DNA from: Streptomyces spinoverrucosus
Lineage (GTDB): Bacteria > Actinomycetota > Actinomycetes > Streptomycetales > Streptomycetaceae
Reading direction: 5' to 3'
DNA length: 64,000 nt
Assembly (NCBI RefSeq): GCF_015712165.1
Contig: NZ_JADPZX010000001.1
Coordinates: 2,356,001-2,420,000 of the forward strand
Below are positions 9,563 through 17,738 of this stretch, piece after piece (within the stretch, counting starts at the first letter, position 1; each line of letters starts with the position of its first letter). The notes beneath the pieces are model-generated. The model did no database searches, had not been told where the DNA came from, and saw only the letters and a list, made by a program, of their open reading frames with translations. The position numbers were made by a program, and so were the translations under genes.

Positions 9563-9617
9563 GTGTCTGTTCCTCTCAGTGTCCGAGCGGGGCAGGCTTT
9601 TGCCGTCGGGGGGCCGG

Positions 9618-10484
9618 TCAGAGCTTCAGGTACTCGGCCAGCTCGACGTAGTCGACCTGCCACAGGCCCGGGCAGCCCTTGGGGTACTGGGACCGGAAGC
9701 CGAGCAGGCCCTGCACCCGCTCAGGCAGCGAGCGGACGATCTCGTGGTCGACGATGAAGGGGTACGCCTCCTCCGGGGTGAGGAAGCTGGGCTGGAAGGC
9801 CCAGGCCACACCGCGCCGGTAGAAGTCCGTCGTCCGGTTCTGGCCGCCGCCGTGGACGACCTTGCCGTTGATGAACAGCACGTCGCCGCTCTTCATCTCG
9901 GCGGGGATCGTCATCTCCGGGGTGCCGCGGTCCTCGTAGTCCGGCCAGTGGTTGCTGCCGGGGATGACGCGCGTGGCGCCGTTCTCCTCGGTGAAGTCGG
10001 TCAGCGCGACCAGAAAGTTGATCATTGTCTCGGGGCCGGCCGGCCCCATGCCGATGAACGGGTAGTTGTTCTCCAGATCACGGTGGAGCGGCTGCGCCTT
10101 GTTCCCCGGCCCGATCTCGATCACCTGCGCGGTGTTCATCCAGTACGCCCCGGACTCTTCCAGAAAGACCGCGTCCGCCAGGGCGGCGACGATCTCGTGG
10201 TTGAGGATCTCCTCGCGGAAGGTCTTGCTCAGCGTGACGAGGTTGGTGAGCCGCTTGGTGTTCTTGCCGTGGAAGTCGGCGATGCCCTCGTCACCGGGGT
10301 TCTTGGCGCCTGGCTCCAGCGCGTGCATCGCCGGGTCGATCTCGGCGTTGAAGCGGCGGACCTGGTCCTGGGACAACAGCTGCTGGATGATCACTCCGCC
10401 GTCCTCGGACACGATGTCCAGAATGTCGGCGACCGGAGTCGCTGCCGGGACGGAGCGCAGTTTCACGTTCGTGCTGGTGGTCAT
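9618..10484 (-). CDS. PhyH-family Fe(II)/2-oxoglutarate dioxygenase
   Basis: A 288-residue phytanoyl-CoA-dioxygenase-like enzyme. The iron ligands are the HxD in PLHRDLEN and a distal His in NGKVVHGGGQNRT; ATRVIPGSNHWP is the typical segment between them, and an Arg shortly after the second His could bind 2-oxoglutarate. It hydroxylates an aliphatic carbon of an unknown substrate. ATG 10484 was chosen because AAGGGGT lies about 6 nt upstream; the frame stays open further upstream but has no family resemblance there. It is the first gene of the nine-gene minus-strand operon, and its promoter must lie in the long gap to its right. Confidence 0.85.
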   Translation of the reverse strand: MTTSTNVKLRSVPAATPVADILDIVSEDGGVIIQQLLSQDQVRRFNAEIDPAMHALEPGAKNPGDEGIADFHGKNTKRLTNLVTLSKTFREEILNHEIVAALADAVFLEESGAYWMNTAQVIEIGPGNKAQPLHRDLENNYPFIGMGPAGPETMINFLVALTDFTEENGATRVIPGSNHWPDYEDRGTPEMTIPAEMKSGDVLFINGKVVHGGGQNRTTDFYRRGVAWAFQPSFLTPEEAYPFIVDHEIVRSLPERVQGLLGFRSQYPKGCPGLWQVDYVELAEYLKL

Positions 10485-10593
10485 CTCGTACCCCTTGTGC
10501 ATACCGGGTGGGCGGTTGGAGGGACGTGCGGGGAGGCTCGGATACCGGCTGACGGAGTGCCGGCGTGGGACAAGAAAGTCAGGCGAGCCGTTT

Positions 10594-10609
10594 TTGGTCG
10601 TAAGACCAA
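10594..10609. promoter_or_regulatory. Perfect inverted repeat, candidate operator upstream of the dioxygenase operon
   Basis: The arms TTGGTC and GACCAA are perfect complements around a 4-base GTAA spacer. It lies 110 bases upstream of the PhyH start, in the leader or promoter of the minus-strand operon. The TGGTC/GACCA core resembles operators of FadR-type GntR proteins, but the nearest regulators here are TetR proteins, so the binding protein is unknown. Confidence 0.45.
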
Positions 10610-10787
10610 GTCCGATGACCACATCGTGATGCTGGTATGAACTGATGTCAACGGTCGATGTGGCGGAAATTCGAGAGCGTCCCAGCCCCGTAATCTGGGG
10701 GTACCAGTGGATTCAGGAGAGGCTGGGCGAAGCACCGGGCCCGGGTGACACTCTTCGATTGCGACGCTCCACCTCCGCTTCAACCAG

Positions 10788-10807
10788 CCAACTAGCGGAA
10801 AAGTTGG
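10788..10807. promoter_or_regulatory. Inverted repeat in the divergent control region
   Basis: The arms CCAACT and AGTTGG are separated by 8 bases. The right arm runs into AGTTGGTCACTTGATC, whose complement shares GATC-n3-TGACCAA with the sequence at 14151-14163 upstream of the permease. It is a candidate binding site for the TetR protein encoded at 11317. Confidence 0.35.
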
Positions 10808-11316
10808 TCACTTGATCTAGAGGGAATCGGACGCGATGGGGACTTCGCGGGAGGTGGCTGTGATGGCCCTGTCGGCGGCGAGTCGGGCGAACGCAACACT
10901 CGACTGGTAACACAACGTTTACCGGGGGGCATCCACGTCAGGCACAGGCCCAGAAGCCCCGCCTGGTCTTGCCGCCGAGCAGGCCGGCCCGACATCGGGC
11001 CAGGAGCGGCGGAGGTGCGCAGCCACGCACCTTCCCATGTCGATGTCCTCGGTCGTGGCGATACCCGACTCGATTCCGTGCCCATCGGACAAGCGGCCCG
11101 GTCGCCGCCACCCACGCCGACGGTGTCAACGGAGTGTATGAGGCTGGGGTCCGAAACCTGGTCAACGGTCCGAGTCGGTCCGAACGGTTGGTGAAGCCGG
11201 GCCATGCACCCCGGCAATGCACTGCTTCTGACCAGGCGCGCGTCATGGGCATGCGACTTAGTCACGATACCCTGACAGGCGACAGTCACCTCCGTACACG
11301 TAGATAGGGTTCTGCC

Positions 11317-11913
11317 ATGGCGCGACTCCGAGCCACCCAGCGCCGCGAGGTCTTCATCCAGGCGGCCGTCGACGTGATCGCGGAATTCGGGGTGGACGGT
11401 GCCACCACCCGCCGGATCGCGGCGCAGGCCGGCGCGCCTCTCGCGAGCCTGCACTACTGCTTCAGCTCCAAGGAGGAGCTCTTCTTCGCGATCTACGAGC
11501 AGCAGATCGCCACGCTGGAGAACACCATCTGGCATGTACGCGAACGAGCCGGCCTGGGCCGCACCGCGGCCAGCCTGCTCCGGCAGCTCATGGGCTACTA
11601 CCAGTCTGCCGAGAAGCATGCGCACGCCCAGGCCGAGCTGTTCTTCTGGGTCCTGCGCCAGGAGGGGGAACTTGCCTCCAAGGCCTACCAGATCCATCTC
11701 GAAGTGATGATCAAGACCCTCAACAAGGGGATGCGCGAGGGTGACGAGGCGAAGCTCGTGGAGCCACTGGCCCGCATGATCGCCGCCGTGAGTGACGGGC
11801 TGGTCTACCAGTGGCTGGCGTTCCGGGACCCCGACCACCTGATGGTCGACATCGACCTGGCCACCGAGGCGATGGAGCGGCTGGCCGACGGACACCGGGC
11901 CGGGCGGCCCTGA
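11317..11913 (+). CDS. TetR-family transcriptional regulator 1
   Basis: A 198-residue TetR/AcrR-type repressor. The N-terminal helix-turn-helix spans about residues 10-56 (AAVDVIAEFGVDGATTRRIA, then GAPLASLHYCFSSKEELF); the C-terminal helices form the ligand and dimer domain, with no assignable ligand. The ATG at 11317 fits the usual TetR length. It is divergent from the minus-strand catabolic operon and is the best candidate for its local regulator. It is convergent with the second TetR gene, with a 15-base gap. Confidence 0.88.
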   Translation: MARLRATQRREVFIQAAVDVIAEFGVDGATTRRIAAQAGAPLASLHYCFSSKEELFFAIYEQQIATLENTIWHVRERAGLGRTAASLLRQLMGYYQSAEKHAHAQAELFFWVLRQEGELASKAYQIHLEVMIKTLNKGMREGDEAKLVEPLARMIAAVSDGLVYQWLAFRDPDHLMVDIDLATEAMERLADGHRAGRP

Positions 11914-11928
11914 CCACTGCCCCCGCGC

Positions 11929-12516
11929 TCACGACCGCGGGGACGCCCCGACCATACTGAGGGCGAACTCTCCGTACTGCCAGGCCACGGTGTCCTCGGT
12001 CAGTTCGCCGTCGTCCCGGAACCAGGTGGCCACGCCCATACCGAGATCCAGGATCGCGTACGAGGCCAGCCGGGCCGACGCGACACTGAAGCACCCCGCC
12101 GCAACACCCTCCGTCACCAGGTCGCGGAATCCCGCCTCGTACTCCGCGCGGCGGGTCAGGATCTTCGTACGGTGGGGCTCGGCCAGGCTGCGGATCTCGC
12201 GATTGCCGACGAACGCCTCCTGCCGATGGCGGGCGTGGTAGCGCACGTGGGCCTCGGTGGCGCGCCGCAGCCGCTCGGTGGGATCACTGCTGCTGTCGAC
12301 GGCCACCCGGTGCAGCGCCAGCAGGTTGTCCATGGTGTCCGTCATGATCTGCACGAGCAGATCCTGCTTGGACGCGACGTGCTTGTACAGGCTCGGTCCG
12401 CGGATCCCCACCGCCGCGCCGATGTCGGCCATCGTGGTCGCCCCGTAGCCGAGCCTGGTGAACAGGTCCAGCGCCGCGGCGCGGATGCCCTCGGTCCGCG
12501 ATCCCGCCACGGTCAT
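11929..12516 (-). CDS. TetR-family transcriptional regulator 2
   Basis: A 195-residue TetR protein with HTH at residues 8-52 (AALDLFTRLGYGATTMADIG, then GPSLYKHVASKQDLL). It resembles the TetR proteins that often control acyl-CoA dehydrogenase genes, and it is divergent from such a gene (the remnant at 12669). The 152-base gap between them contains a perfect 9-bp-arm inverted repeat at 12635-12658 and a smaller palindrome GGCTAGCC at 12561-12568, which are likely its operators. The ligand is probably an acyl-CoA, by analogy only. Confidence 0.88.
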   Translation of the reverse strand: MTVAGSRTEGIRAAALDLFTRLGYGATTMADIGAAVGIRGPSLYKHVASKQDLLVQIMTDTMDNLLALHRVAVDSSSDPTERLRRATEAHVRYHARHRQEAFVGNREIRSLAEPHRTKILTRRAEYEAGFRDLVTEGVAAGCFSVASARLASYAILDLGMGVATWFRDDGELTEDTVAWQYGEFALSMVGASPRS

Positions 12517-12634
12517 CCCCGCTCACCCCTCGGTTGTGTACTCCCATGCCAGTGCAGACCGGCTAGCCAAGAGTAGCAGGAGCGTCATCGGATCGAATGC
12601 CTGGCTCTTGTCATCCGGTCTGTGCCGCCTTACA

Positions 12635-12658
12635 GTCGGCTAACCCTCATTAGCCGAC
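12635..12658. promoter_or_regulatory. Probable TetR operator in front of the acyl-CoA dehydrogenase remnant
   Basis: The arms GTCGGCTAA and TTAGCCGAC are perfect complements around a CCCTCA spacer. The repeat ends 10 bases before the ATG at 12669, directly abutting the ribosome site AGGAG, so a bound repressor would block expression. The divergent TetR gene starts 118 bases away. A related half-palindrome GGCTAGCC lies at 12561-12568. Confidence 0.7.
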
Positions 12659-12668
12659 AGGAGTACTC

Positions 12669-13205
12669 ATGACTGTCGATCTCTTCCCGGGTCCGGTCGT
12701 GGCGAAGCTCGCCGACCCCGGCGCCCGCTTCATTCGGGAGACCGTGCTCCCCGTCGAGGACCGGCACAGGAGAGTCGTCCGGGCGGGGTTTTTCGCCCCC
12801 CATGTCGCGGCCGAGTACGGCGGTCACGGACTGGACATGCGGGGCCGCACCGTGGTGTTCGAGGAGGCGGGCTACTCACTGCTCGGCCCGCCGGCGCTGA
12901 ACATCGCCGCTCCCGACGGGGGCGACATGCGCCTGCTGGAGGCCGTCGCGACCCCCGAGCAGCAGGAGCGCCATCTGCGCCCGCTCGCCACCGGCGAGAT
13001 CCGGTCGTGCTTCGCGATGACCGAACCGGCCCCCGGTGCGGGATCGGACCCGGCCGCGCTGACCACGCGCGCCGAACGGGTTCCGGGCGGCCGGCGCATC
13101 GACGGCCGCACCGGCACCACCCTCGCCGTCGACGGCGGAATGTCCTGTCACTGTCCGGTGACCCCTGAGCCCTGCACGTCGCGCACCGTCCCGGAGGCAC
13201 CGTGA
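12669..13205 (+). pseudogene. Acyl-CoA dehydrogenase N-terminal remnant, apparently fused to an SDR tail
   Basis: Only 178 codons remain of a gene family that is normally about 400 codons. Residues 1-146 match the N-terminal and beta-barrel entry of acyl-CoA dehydrogenases ([18 protein letters not shown], and [16 protein letters not shown], the FAD/substrate loop). At about residue 147, where the family continues with a WW-T-S-G type segment, the sequence switches to [14 protein letters not shown], which looks like the C-terminal end of a short-chain dehydrogenase/reductase. The catalytic Glu domain is absent. The start is ATG 12669 with AGGAG at proper spacing. Its stop overlaps the start of the hydrolase gene (GTGA). 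A deletion joining two former neighbours is the simplest explanation; the product should be inactive. Confidence 0.7.
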
Positions 13206-14152
13206 AACTCGATCCCGACGCGCAGGCGTCGGCCGACCTGCTCAAGGAGCTGCTTCCGCGACCGCTGCACCGGCTGGGCGTCGCGGGTGCACGAGAGTGG
13301 GTCCGCGCACGCGCCTCCGACCTTCCGCCTCCGGTCATCCACGAGGTGTACGACCGGACCGTCCCCGGCGCGGAAGCCGAGATCCCGGTCAGGGTGTACC
13401 GGCCCGGCCCCGAGGCCGGACTGCCGGTCCTGGTATACCTCCACGGAGGCGGCTGGACGGTGGGCGGTCTGGACGGCGTGGACGCCCTGTGCCGCACGCT
13501 GTCGACGGCGGCGGGCTGTGTCGTCGTCTCGGTGGACTACCGTCTCGCGCCCGAGCACAAGTTCCCCGAGCCGCTCGACGACTGCTTCCGCGCCCTGACC
13601 TGGGTGTCCTCCCACGCCGCCGAACTGGGCGCAGACTCGTCCCGCATCGCGATCGGCGGCGACAGCGCCGGCGCCAACCTCTCCGTGGCCGTGTGCCTGC
13701 TCGCCCGCGACCGGGGCGGCCCACCCATCGTCTTCCAGTTGCTGGCCTACCCGCCCACCGAGTACGGCGTGCCACGCCCGTCCTGGACCGAGTACGCCGA
13801 CGGTCCATTGATCACCAGCGACGACGTCCTGTGGTTCTGGGACCAGTACCTGCGCGACGAGGCCGACCGCGCCGACCCGCTCGCCGTGCCCGCGAACGCT
13901 CGCGACCTGCGAGGCCTCCCGCCGGCGTTCATCATCACCGCGGAGTGCGACCCGCTGCGCGACGACGGGGAGGACTTCGCCCGCCGGCTACGAGAGGACG
14001 GCGTACGAAGCGCCGCCAAGCGCTACCCGGGCGTCTTCCACGCTTTCTTCACCGAGGTCGGAACCATCGCACGGGCGAAGGAGGCGGTCGACGACGCCGC
14101 CGGGCACCTCGTCCGCGCGTTCGGGGCGGACACCCAAGATGACAGTTCTTGA
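13202..14152 (+). CDS. Alpha/beta hydrolase, hormone-sensitive-lipase family esterase
   Basis: A 316-residue esterase of the HSL (family IV) type. The oxyanion-hole motif HGGGW is at about residue 82, the nucleophile motif GDSAGAN near 155, the catalytic Asp in [12 protein letters not shown] near 250, and the His in GVFHAFF near 280. It would hydrolyse a small ester or lactone; a lactone or ester from the Baeyer-Villiger-type monooxygenase is an attractive but unproven substrate. The start is GTG 13202, overlapping the preceding stop by 4 bases, so it is translationally coupled to the acyl-CoA dehydrogenase remnant. Confidence 0.88.
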   Translation: MKLDPDAQASADLLKELLPRPLHRLGVAGAREWVRARASDLPPPVIHEVYDRTVPGAEAEIPVRVYRPGPEAGLPVLVYLHGGGWTVGGLDGVDALCRTLSTAAGCVVVSVDYRLAPEHKFPEPLDDCFRALTWVSSHAAELGADSSRIAIGGDSAGANLSVAVCLLARDRGGPPIVFQLLAYPPTEYGVPRPSWTEYADGPLITSDDVLWFWDQYLRDEADRADPLAVPANARDLRGLPPAFIITAECDPLRDDGEDFARRLREDGVRSAAKRYPGVFHAFFTEVGTIARAKEAVDDAAGHLVRAFGADTQDDSS

Positions 14153-14739
14153 TCGCATGACCAAGTTGATTGGCTCCGGCGGCAGCTTGCCCAGGTGATC
14201 GAAGGCAGGCTGTGCCGGTCACCCGGTACAGGGAGGCCCTTCCCCGCGAGTGCAGAAGCACTCGGCATTCCTTGAATTGCGTTTCCCGCACATTTCGGCG
14301 GGCGGTGCACTTACCGCGTGCCCTAGATCGGCAAATCGCGTTGACGTGGATGAATGCAGCCCAGGCGAGGTCGCGATGAGCGCGGCCCGCCAATGCCGTT
14401 GACCTCACCGTAATACGGGCCGAGTTGGCACCGGACCTCGTTGCTTCCGGAGTGCCATGCCCTGTCGGAGTTAATCGCAATCTTCGGAGAAGATTCCTCT
14501 TCTTGCCCCTGTCAAGCGAAACAAAGAATTTACCACACCCCCGTCTTGCCCAGTTGGGACATTCGACCTAGTCTTTCGACCAATTCGGTCGGCTGTGCTG
14601 AACCCAACTCACCCAGTCCGGACTGATCTCATCCTGGAGCCGGCCCGAGACACGAACTCCAAGGGCAGCCCGCTCAGATCTCAACCCTCACCGCCGAAGC
14701 CCCTGTCCAGGGGCAGGGGCCACCGTCAGGAGACAACCC
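14153..14739. other. Intergenic region upstream of the permease gene
   Basis: No gene is supported in these 587 bases. The segment 14480-14600 is less GC-rich than its surroundings and contains a promoter-like pair (listed separately) followed by an inverted repeat CGACC-AATTC-GGTCG at 14577-14591. A TGACCAAGTT element at 14158-14167 repeats a motif of the other control region of the cluster. Confidence 0.55.
14546..14574 (+). promoter_or_regulatory. Candidate vegetative promoter for the permease operon
   Basis: TTGCCC at 14546-14551 and TAGTCT at 14569-14574 are separated by 17 bases, close to the streptomycete housekeeping pattern (TTGACn, TAnnnT). The inverted repeat at 14577-14591 would overlap the transcription start, the usual place for a repressor site. 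It lies about 165 bases upstream of the permease ATG. Confidence 0.4.
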
Positions 14740-16203
14740 ATGAGTTCCGTGAGACCAGCGACCGAGACGGAGGTGCCGTCCGTGGGAGTCGCTTCAGAGC
14801 CCCAGTTGCGCGGCAACCTCAGCATGTTCCACCTACTGTTCACCGTGCTGGCCTTCAACGCACCCATGGCGGTCGTCGTCGGCTTCATCCCGCTCGTCGT
14901 CGGCTACGGCAACGGCATCGGCGCACCGGTGGCCTTCGTGGCGGCAGGCGTGATCCTGGCCCTGTTCGCCGCCGGCTTCACCACGATGGCCCGGCATCTC
15001 CCCAATCCCGGTGGGTTCTACGCCTACATCACCGCAGGCCTGGGCCGGGTCGTCGGGCTGGGCTCCTCGTTCCTGGCACTCCTGTGCTACTACGCCATCA
15101 CCCTGTCCTGCTACGCGTATTTCGGTCTGGTGCTCAAGTCGCTCATCCAGGACAGGTACCACGGACCGGCGATCAGCTGGTGGCTCTGGGGCCTGGCGCT
15201 GGTGGCGGCCGTCGGCGTGCTGGGCTATTTCAAGCTCGACGTGTCAGCGCGGGTCCTGTCCGTGGTGCTGGTGTGCGAGGTCGTCATCGTCCTGGTCTAC
15301 GACGCCAGCGTGGTGGCCAAGGGCGGCGCCTCGGGTTTCAGCCTCTCCTCCTTCACCCCGGACGCGGCCCTCTCGGGGTCGACGGGTCTCGCGCTGCTGT
15401 TCGCCGTCCTCTGTTTCGGCGGGTTCGAGGCGACCACCATCTTCCGCGACGAGGTGCGCGACCCGGACCGCACCGTGCCCCGGACGACGTACCTGTTCAT
15501 CGGCCTGGTGACGCTCCTGTACGCCGGCAGCGCGTGGCTGCTGATCCAGGCGTACGGCACCGACAAGGTGGTGGCTGCCACGGCTGCCGACCCGACGCAG
15601 TCGTTCATGGACAGCGCCGCCGCGTACAGCGGGCGCGTCTTGGTTGACCTGGCCACCGTGCTGCTCACCACGAGCATCTTCGCCGCGGCGCTGTCCAGTC
15701 ACAACATCACGGCTCGCTATCTCTACAACCTCGGCGCGGACGGAATCCTGCACAAGGGGCTCAGCAAGGTGCACCCCCGCCAGGGCGCCCCCTACCGCGC
15801 GTCCCTGGTCACCACCGTGGCGACGGTCCTCGGCCTGGCGCCCTTCGTCATCTTCGCGGCCGACCCCACCCTTCTGTACGCGACCCTGAGCGGCATCTTC
15901 GGCTACGCACTGATCGTCCTGCTGCTGGTCACCGGAGTCGCGATCCCCGTCTACCTCCGGCGGACCAGGCCGAGCGACACCAACGTCTGGAAGTCAGTGG
16001 TCGCGCCCGTCCTCGCTCTCACCGGTCTCGCCGTGTCGCTGGTCCTGGCGACGCAGAACTTCAGCACCCTCATCAGTGGCTCCGAGAGCCTGACAAACGG
16101 GATGTTCGCCCTGGTCTATGGAACGTTCGTAGTGGGCGTCATCACTGCCTTGGTCTACCGCCGGTCCCGCCCCGACGTCTACGAGCGCATCGGCCGGCAG
16201 TAG
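14740..16203 (+). CDS. APC-superfamily amino acid/amine permease
   Basis: A 487-residue integral membrane protein with about twelve hydrophobic segments, starting near residue 32. Family signatures are PNPGGFYAYITAGLGRVVG in helix 3 and the consensus-like FGGFEATTIFRDEVRDPDRT between helices 6 and 7. The family imports amino acids, polyamines or other amines by proton symport. The ATG is preceded by GGAGAC. It lies 69 bases upstream of the imine-reductase-like gene and near the gamma-glutamylation operon, suggesting it imports the amine that the cluster degrades. Confidence 0.88.
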   Translation: MSSVRPATETEVPSVGVASEPQLRGNLSMFHLLFTVLAFNAPMAVVVGFIPLVVGYGNGIGAPVAFVAAGVILALFAAGFTTMARHLPNPGGFYAYITAGLGRVVGLGSSFLALLCYYAITLSCYAYFGLVLKSLIQDRYHGPAISWWLWGLALVAAVGVLGYFKLDVSARVLSVVLVCEVVIVLVYDASVVAKGGASGFSLSSFTPDAALSGSTGLALLFAVLCFGGFEATTIFRDEVRDPDRTVPRTTYLFIGLVTLLYAGSAWLLIQAYGTDKVVAATAADPTQSFMDSAAAYSGRVLVDLATVLLTTSIFAAALSSHNITARYLYNLGADGILHKGLSKVHPRQGAPYRASLVTTVATVLGLAPFVIFAADPTLLYATLSGIFGYALIVLLLVTGVAIPVYLRRTRPSDTNVWKSVVAPVLALTGLAVSLVLATQNFSTLISGSESLTNGMFALVYGTFVVGVITALVYRRSRPDVYERIGRQ

Positions 16204-16272
16204 GCACCGAGCAGCCGCCACTCCGACCCGCAGGGCCTGTACGAAAATGAACGACAGAGGAAGGTGGACACC

Positions 16273-17151
16273 TTGTCCGACGTAAGTGTTCTCGGTCTCG
16301 GCCTGATGGGGACGGCGGTCGCGTCCGCGATCGTGGAAGGCGGTCGGGAGGTCACGGTGTGGAACCGCACCGCCACCAAGGCGGAGAAGCTCCGCGAGCG
16401 GGGTGCCGGAGTGGCGGAGTCGGCGGTCGCCGCCGCCCAGGCGAGCCCGGTGGTCATCTCGGTCCTCACCGACAGCGCGGCGCTGCGCACAGTCCTGGGC
16501 GACGACGTCCGGCTCGACGGACGGACGATCGTCAACCTCGCGACGGGAACACCCCACCACGCGATCGAGACCGACGCGTGGGTCAGGGAGCGCGGTGGCC
16601 GCTATCTGCACGGGACCATCGCCGCGTACCCCAAGGACATCGGCCGGCCGGGTGGAGGTGTCGTCTTCTCCGGGCCCGCGGAGATCTGGAACGAGCTGGA
16701 GCCGACCCTGCTGCTGCTCGGCGGCACCACCAACCACGCGGGCGACAACGTGGGCGACGCCTGTGCCCTGGACCTCGGCATGCTCATCTTCTACATGGCT
16801 GCGGAAGGCGCCTTCCAGGAAGCACTGGCGTTCGCGTCGGCGTACGGCGTCTCGCCCCGGAGGCTGCTCAACCACACGCTGCCGACCGTGGCGATCCTGG
16901 AACGCGAACTCCGCGACTCGGTGGACCGCGTCGAGAAGGGCGACTACAGCACGGACGAGGCGACCATCGACACGTTCTTCGCCTGTATGGAACTGGCCAC
17001 CACATCCTCCTACGACATCGGCCTGCGTGGCCCGATGACGGAAGGTGCGCGCAAGCTCTACCAGCGCGCAGTGGAGGCCGGGCGCGGAGCCGACCTGCCC
17101 GCGGCGCTGTTCCCGCTTCTCCTGGAGAAGCCCGCGCCGCAGGCAGACTGA
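16273..17151 (+). CDS. NAD(P)-dependent imine reductase / beta-hydroxyacid dehydrogenase-family protein
   Basis: A 292-residue protein with an N-terminal NAD(P) fold (VSVLGLGLMGTAVASAIVEG) and a helical C-terminal domain containing GDACALDLGMLIFYMAAEG, the pattern of the imine reductase (IRED) branch. IREDs interconvert cyclic imines and amines. TTG 16273 is preferred because GGAAGG lies 8-9 bases upstream; GTG 16264 overlaps the ribosome site. It follows the permease with a 69-base gap. In this context it could process a cyclic imine formed from the imported amine. A 3-hydroxyacid dehydrogenase role is the alternative. Confidence 0.75.
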   Translation: MSDVSVLGLGLMGTAVASAIVEGGREVTVWNRTATKAEKLRERGAGVAESAVAAAQASPVVISVLTDSAALRTVLGDDVRLDGRTIVNLATGTPHHAIETDAWVRERGGRYLHGTIAAYPKDIGRPGGGVVFSGPAEIWNELEPTLLLLGGTTNHAGDNVGDACALDLGMLIFYMAAEGAFQEALAFASAYGVSPRRLLNHTLPTVAILERELRDSVDRVEKGDYSTDEATIDTFFACMELATTSSYDIGLRGPMTEGARKLYQRAVEAGRGADLPAALFPLLLEKPAPQAD

Positions 17152-17178
17152 CCGCGCCACCGTCGGCGGCGTCCCCGA

Positions 17179-17207
17179 GCCCCCGCTTCCTGCCCTGACG
17201 CGGGGGC
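17179..17207 (+). terminator. Stem-loop after the imine-reductase-like gene
   Basis: GCCCCCGC and GCGGGGGC are perfect 8-bp arms around a 13-base loop, 27 bases after the stop codon. There is no T-run, as is common for streptomycete terminators. Confidence 0.55.
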
Positions 17208-17322
17208 CCACCGTCATCCGAGAAGATGCGCGACGTGCAGCACGGCCAGGGCCTGTGTGATGTCGTGATCAATGTTGCCGGTCGGGTCCGCCGGGAGAGC
17301 GGATCCGGTAGGAACGAGGACT

Positions 17323-17688
17323 GTGACGCGCAGGCAACTCGCCGATGATCGGTGGGAGTTGATCGAGCCGTATGTGCCGATCGGTGAGTACGGCCCGTAT
17401 CCCGAGCGGCTGCGGGACCAGTTCGAGGGGGTGATCCGGCGGTTCCGGTCCGGTGCCCAGTGGCGTGAGGTGCCGGGCGAGTTCGGGCCTTGGGCCACCG
17501 TCGACGGACGCTTTCGGGTCTGGCGGAACGCCGGTGTGTTCACCGCCCTCCTGGAGGGTCTGATCACCGAGGCCGCCCGCCAGGGGAAGGCTGACTTGTC
17601 CCTGGTCGGCGTGGACTCCACGACCGCCCGCGGCCACCACGACGCCGCCGGGATGCGGATCGGCAAGGAGGTCATGGACAGGCCATAG
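17323..17688 (+). pseudogene. Truncated IS5-family transposase
   Basis: The N-terminal 121 residues of an IS5/IS4-type transposase of the Streptomyces kind: RQLADDRWELIEPYVP at the start, then RRFRSGAQWREVPGEFGPW (the DUF4096-like region) and GVDSTTARGHHDAAG, which holds the first catalytic Asp. The frame ends with an unrelated tail (IGKEVMDRP) at the point where the second insertion sequence begins, and the rest of the catalytic domain is missing. The start is GTG 17323, with AGGAACGAGG upstream. It is non-functional on its own. Confidence 0.8.
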
Positions 17689-17738
17689 CCACATGTCGTC
17701 GTCAACACTGCCCTTGCCGGAAACCTCATCCGGCCTGG

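Larger units (their letters stand above)
10485..11316. other. Long divergent intergenic region between the catabolic operon and TetR gene 1
   Basis: No convincing gene is seen in these 832 bases. The region must hold the promoters of the minus-strand operon and of the plus-strand TetR gene. Two inverted repeats stand out (10594-10609 and 10788-10807) and are listed separately. Both contain GACCAA or its complement, a motif that recurs upstream of the permease gene. The segment 10900-11310 has open frames on the minus strand, but their composition is shadow-like and nothing recognisable is encoded. Confidence 0.6.

Noticed and set aside
10792..11895. 367-codon minus-strand open frame opposite TetR gene 1 and the divergent control region
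   Set aside because: No recognisable protein features; it is a shadow of the TetR gene extended by chance into the spacer.
14170..14626. Short plus-strand open frames in the spacer before the permease
   Set aside because: No ribosome sites, domain features or codon bias; treated as non-coding.
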